Source: Taibaiella sp.
GTDB lineage: Bacteria; Bacteroidota; Bacteroidia; Chitinophagales; Chitinophagaceae
NCBI GenBank assembly: GCA_016786705.1
Contig: JAEUVV010000009.1
Coordinates: forward strand, 1-64,000
DNA length: 64,000 bases
Direction: 5' to 3'
A program made the translations under genes and the position numbers. This document shows, in pieces, positions 63,686-64,000 of this stretch; the stretch's first letter is position 1, and every line of letters begins with the position of its first letter. Under the pieces are notes generated by a model, which saw only the letters and a program-made list of their open reading frames with translations, ran no database searches and was not told where the DNA came from.

Positions 63686-63882
63686 ATAATCATGTTTAAT
63701 AAAGAGTGAGTAATGATAAATACTGTTCGATACAGTATTGCTTTTATACGAAAACATAAAAATAAGGGTATAATCTATAGCAGGAATATAAAATACCCCT
63801 AAATCTACCCCATAGCCCATAGGTGAATTTTACTAACTTTGAAGGTCTGAATCAGAAAAATTAATAAAAATAAAATATAGAA

Positions 63883-64000
63883 ATGAAAAAAATCACGTTG
63901 AGCATTATTGCAGGAATGTTTGTTTTCAGCGCGGCCATGGCCCAGGACAACCTGGTAAAAGCTACCAGCGGCACTAAAGTAGACACTGCAAAGAAAGCGT
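63883..64000 (+). CDS. Secreted protein, 5' end only
   Basis: The ATG at 63883 starts a frame open to the right edge (39 codons plus one base). It begins with a signal peptide, MKKITLSIIAGMFVFSAAMA, then QDNLVKATSGTKVDTAKKA. Too little is present to name a family. A perfect TAACTTTG -7 box lies at 63834-63841, with no clear -33 match. Confidence 0.7.
   Translation, partial: MKKITLSIIAGMFVFSAAMAQDNLVKATSGTKVDTAKKA

Overview
The window looks like a chromosomal segment of a Bacteroidota bacterium, most likely near Chitinophaga or a related Chitinophagaceae/Sphingobacteriales lineage. Several features point there. Two secreted giants end in type IX secretion (T9SS) sorting domains. Start codons lack Shine-Dalgarno sequences. 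Many genes follow the Bacteroidota promoter pattern (TTG, about 19-20 bases, TAnnTTTG). There is an exbB-exbD-exbD-tonB operon, a DUF6443/RHS gene, YtxH and holin-like stress genes, and a front-end type fatty acid desaturase. There are no phages, CRISPR arrays or intact insertion sequences.

Layout. Positions 1-8050 hold a three-gene minus-strand RHS cassette: a coiled-coil/outer-membrane-like protein, a 1173-aa RHS-like protein, and a DUF6443-RHS protein cut by the left edge. 8191-12111 is a T9SS-exported GEVED/fibronectin-type adhesin. 12388-16424 encodes ribosomal proteins L35-L20-L19 and, upstream, a LolC/E-like permease, an acyltransferase, an eIF1-like SUI1 protein and an MmcQ protein. 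16647-30782 is mostly housekeeping: nuclease, PNPase, the TonB energising complex, MutL, an AI-2E-type permease, a YtxH-holin stress cassette and YajC. 30853-36229 has coaD, rfbC, a comM/yifB ATPase, two identical tandem tRNA-Asp genes and a YoaK membrane protein.

36327-44752 is the most interesting stretch. A MocR-type (GntR-PLP) regulator is divergent from a tightly overlapping biotin operon: an unannotated 210-aa protein, then bioF, bioD, bioB and bioA. A KAS (FabF/B-like) synthase and an LpxL-like acyltransferase follow. The leading 210-aa protein carries four Glu and two His arranged as in ferritin-like diiron proteins. No bioC, bioH, bioG, bioW, bioI or bioZ is recognisable here. The diiron-like protein is therefore a candidate for an unusual, possibly oxygen-dependent, route to the pimeloyl precursor.

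44766-49410 carries a methyltransferase, glmM-like mutase, desaturase, coaE and ribH. 49462-59028 is a 3188-aa T9SS adhesin with ten Ig-like repeats, sharing its C-terminal architecture with the 1306-aa adhesin. 59147-61133 is a small iron-acquisition pair, a siderophore-interacting reductase and an Fes-like esterase; the reductase appears to start at a rare ATT codon. The window ends with NADP-isocitrate dehydrogenase, a TIGR01777-type NAD(P)-binding protein and the first 39 codons of a secreted protein.

All assignments come from reading the sequence and from knowledge of the families. No database search was run.
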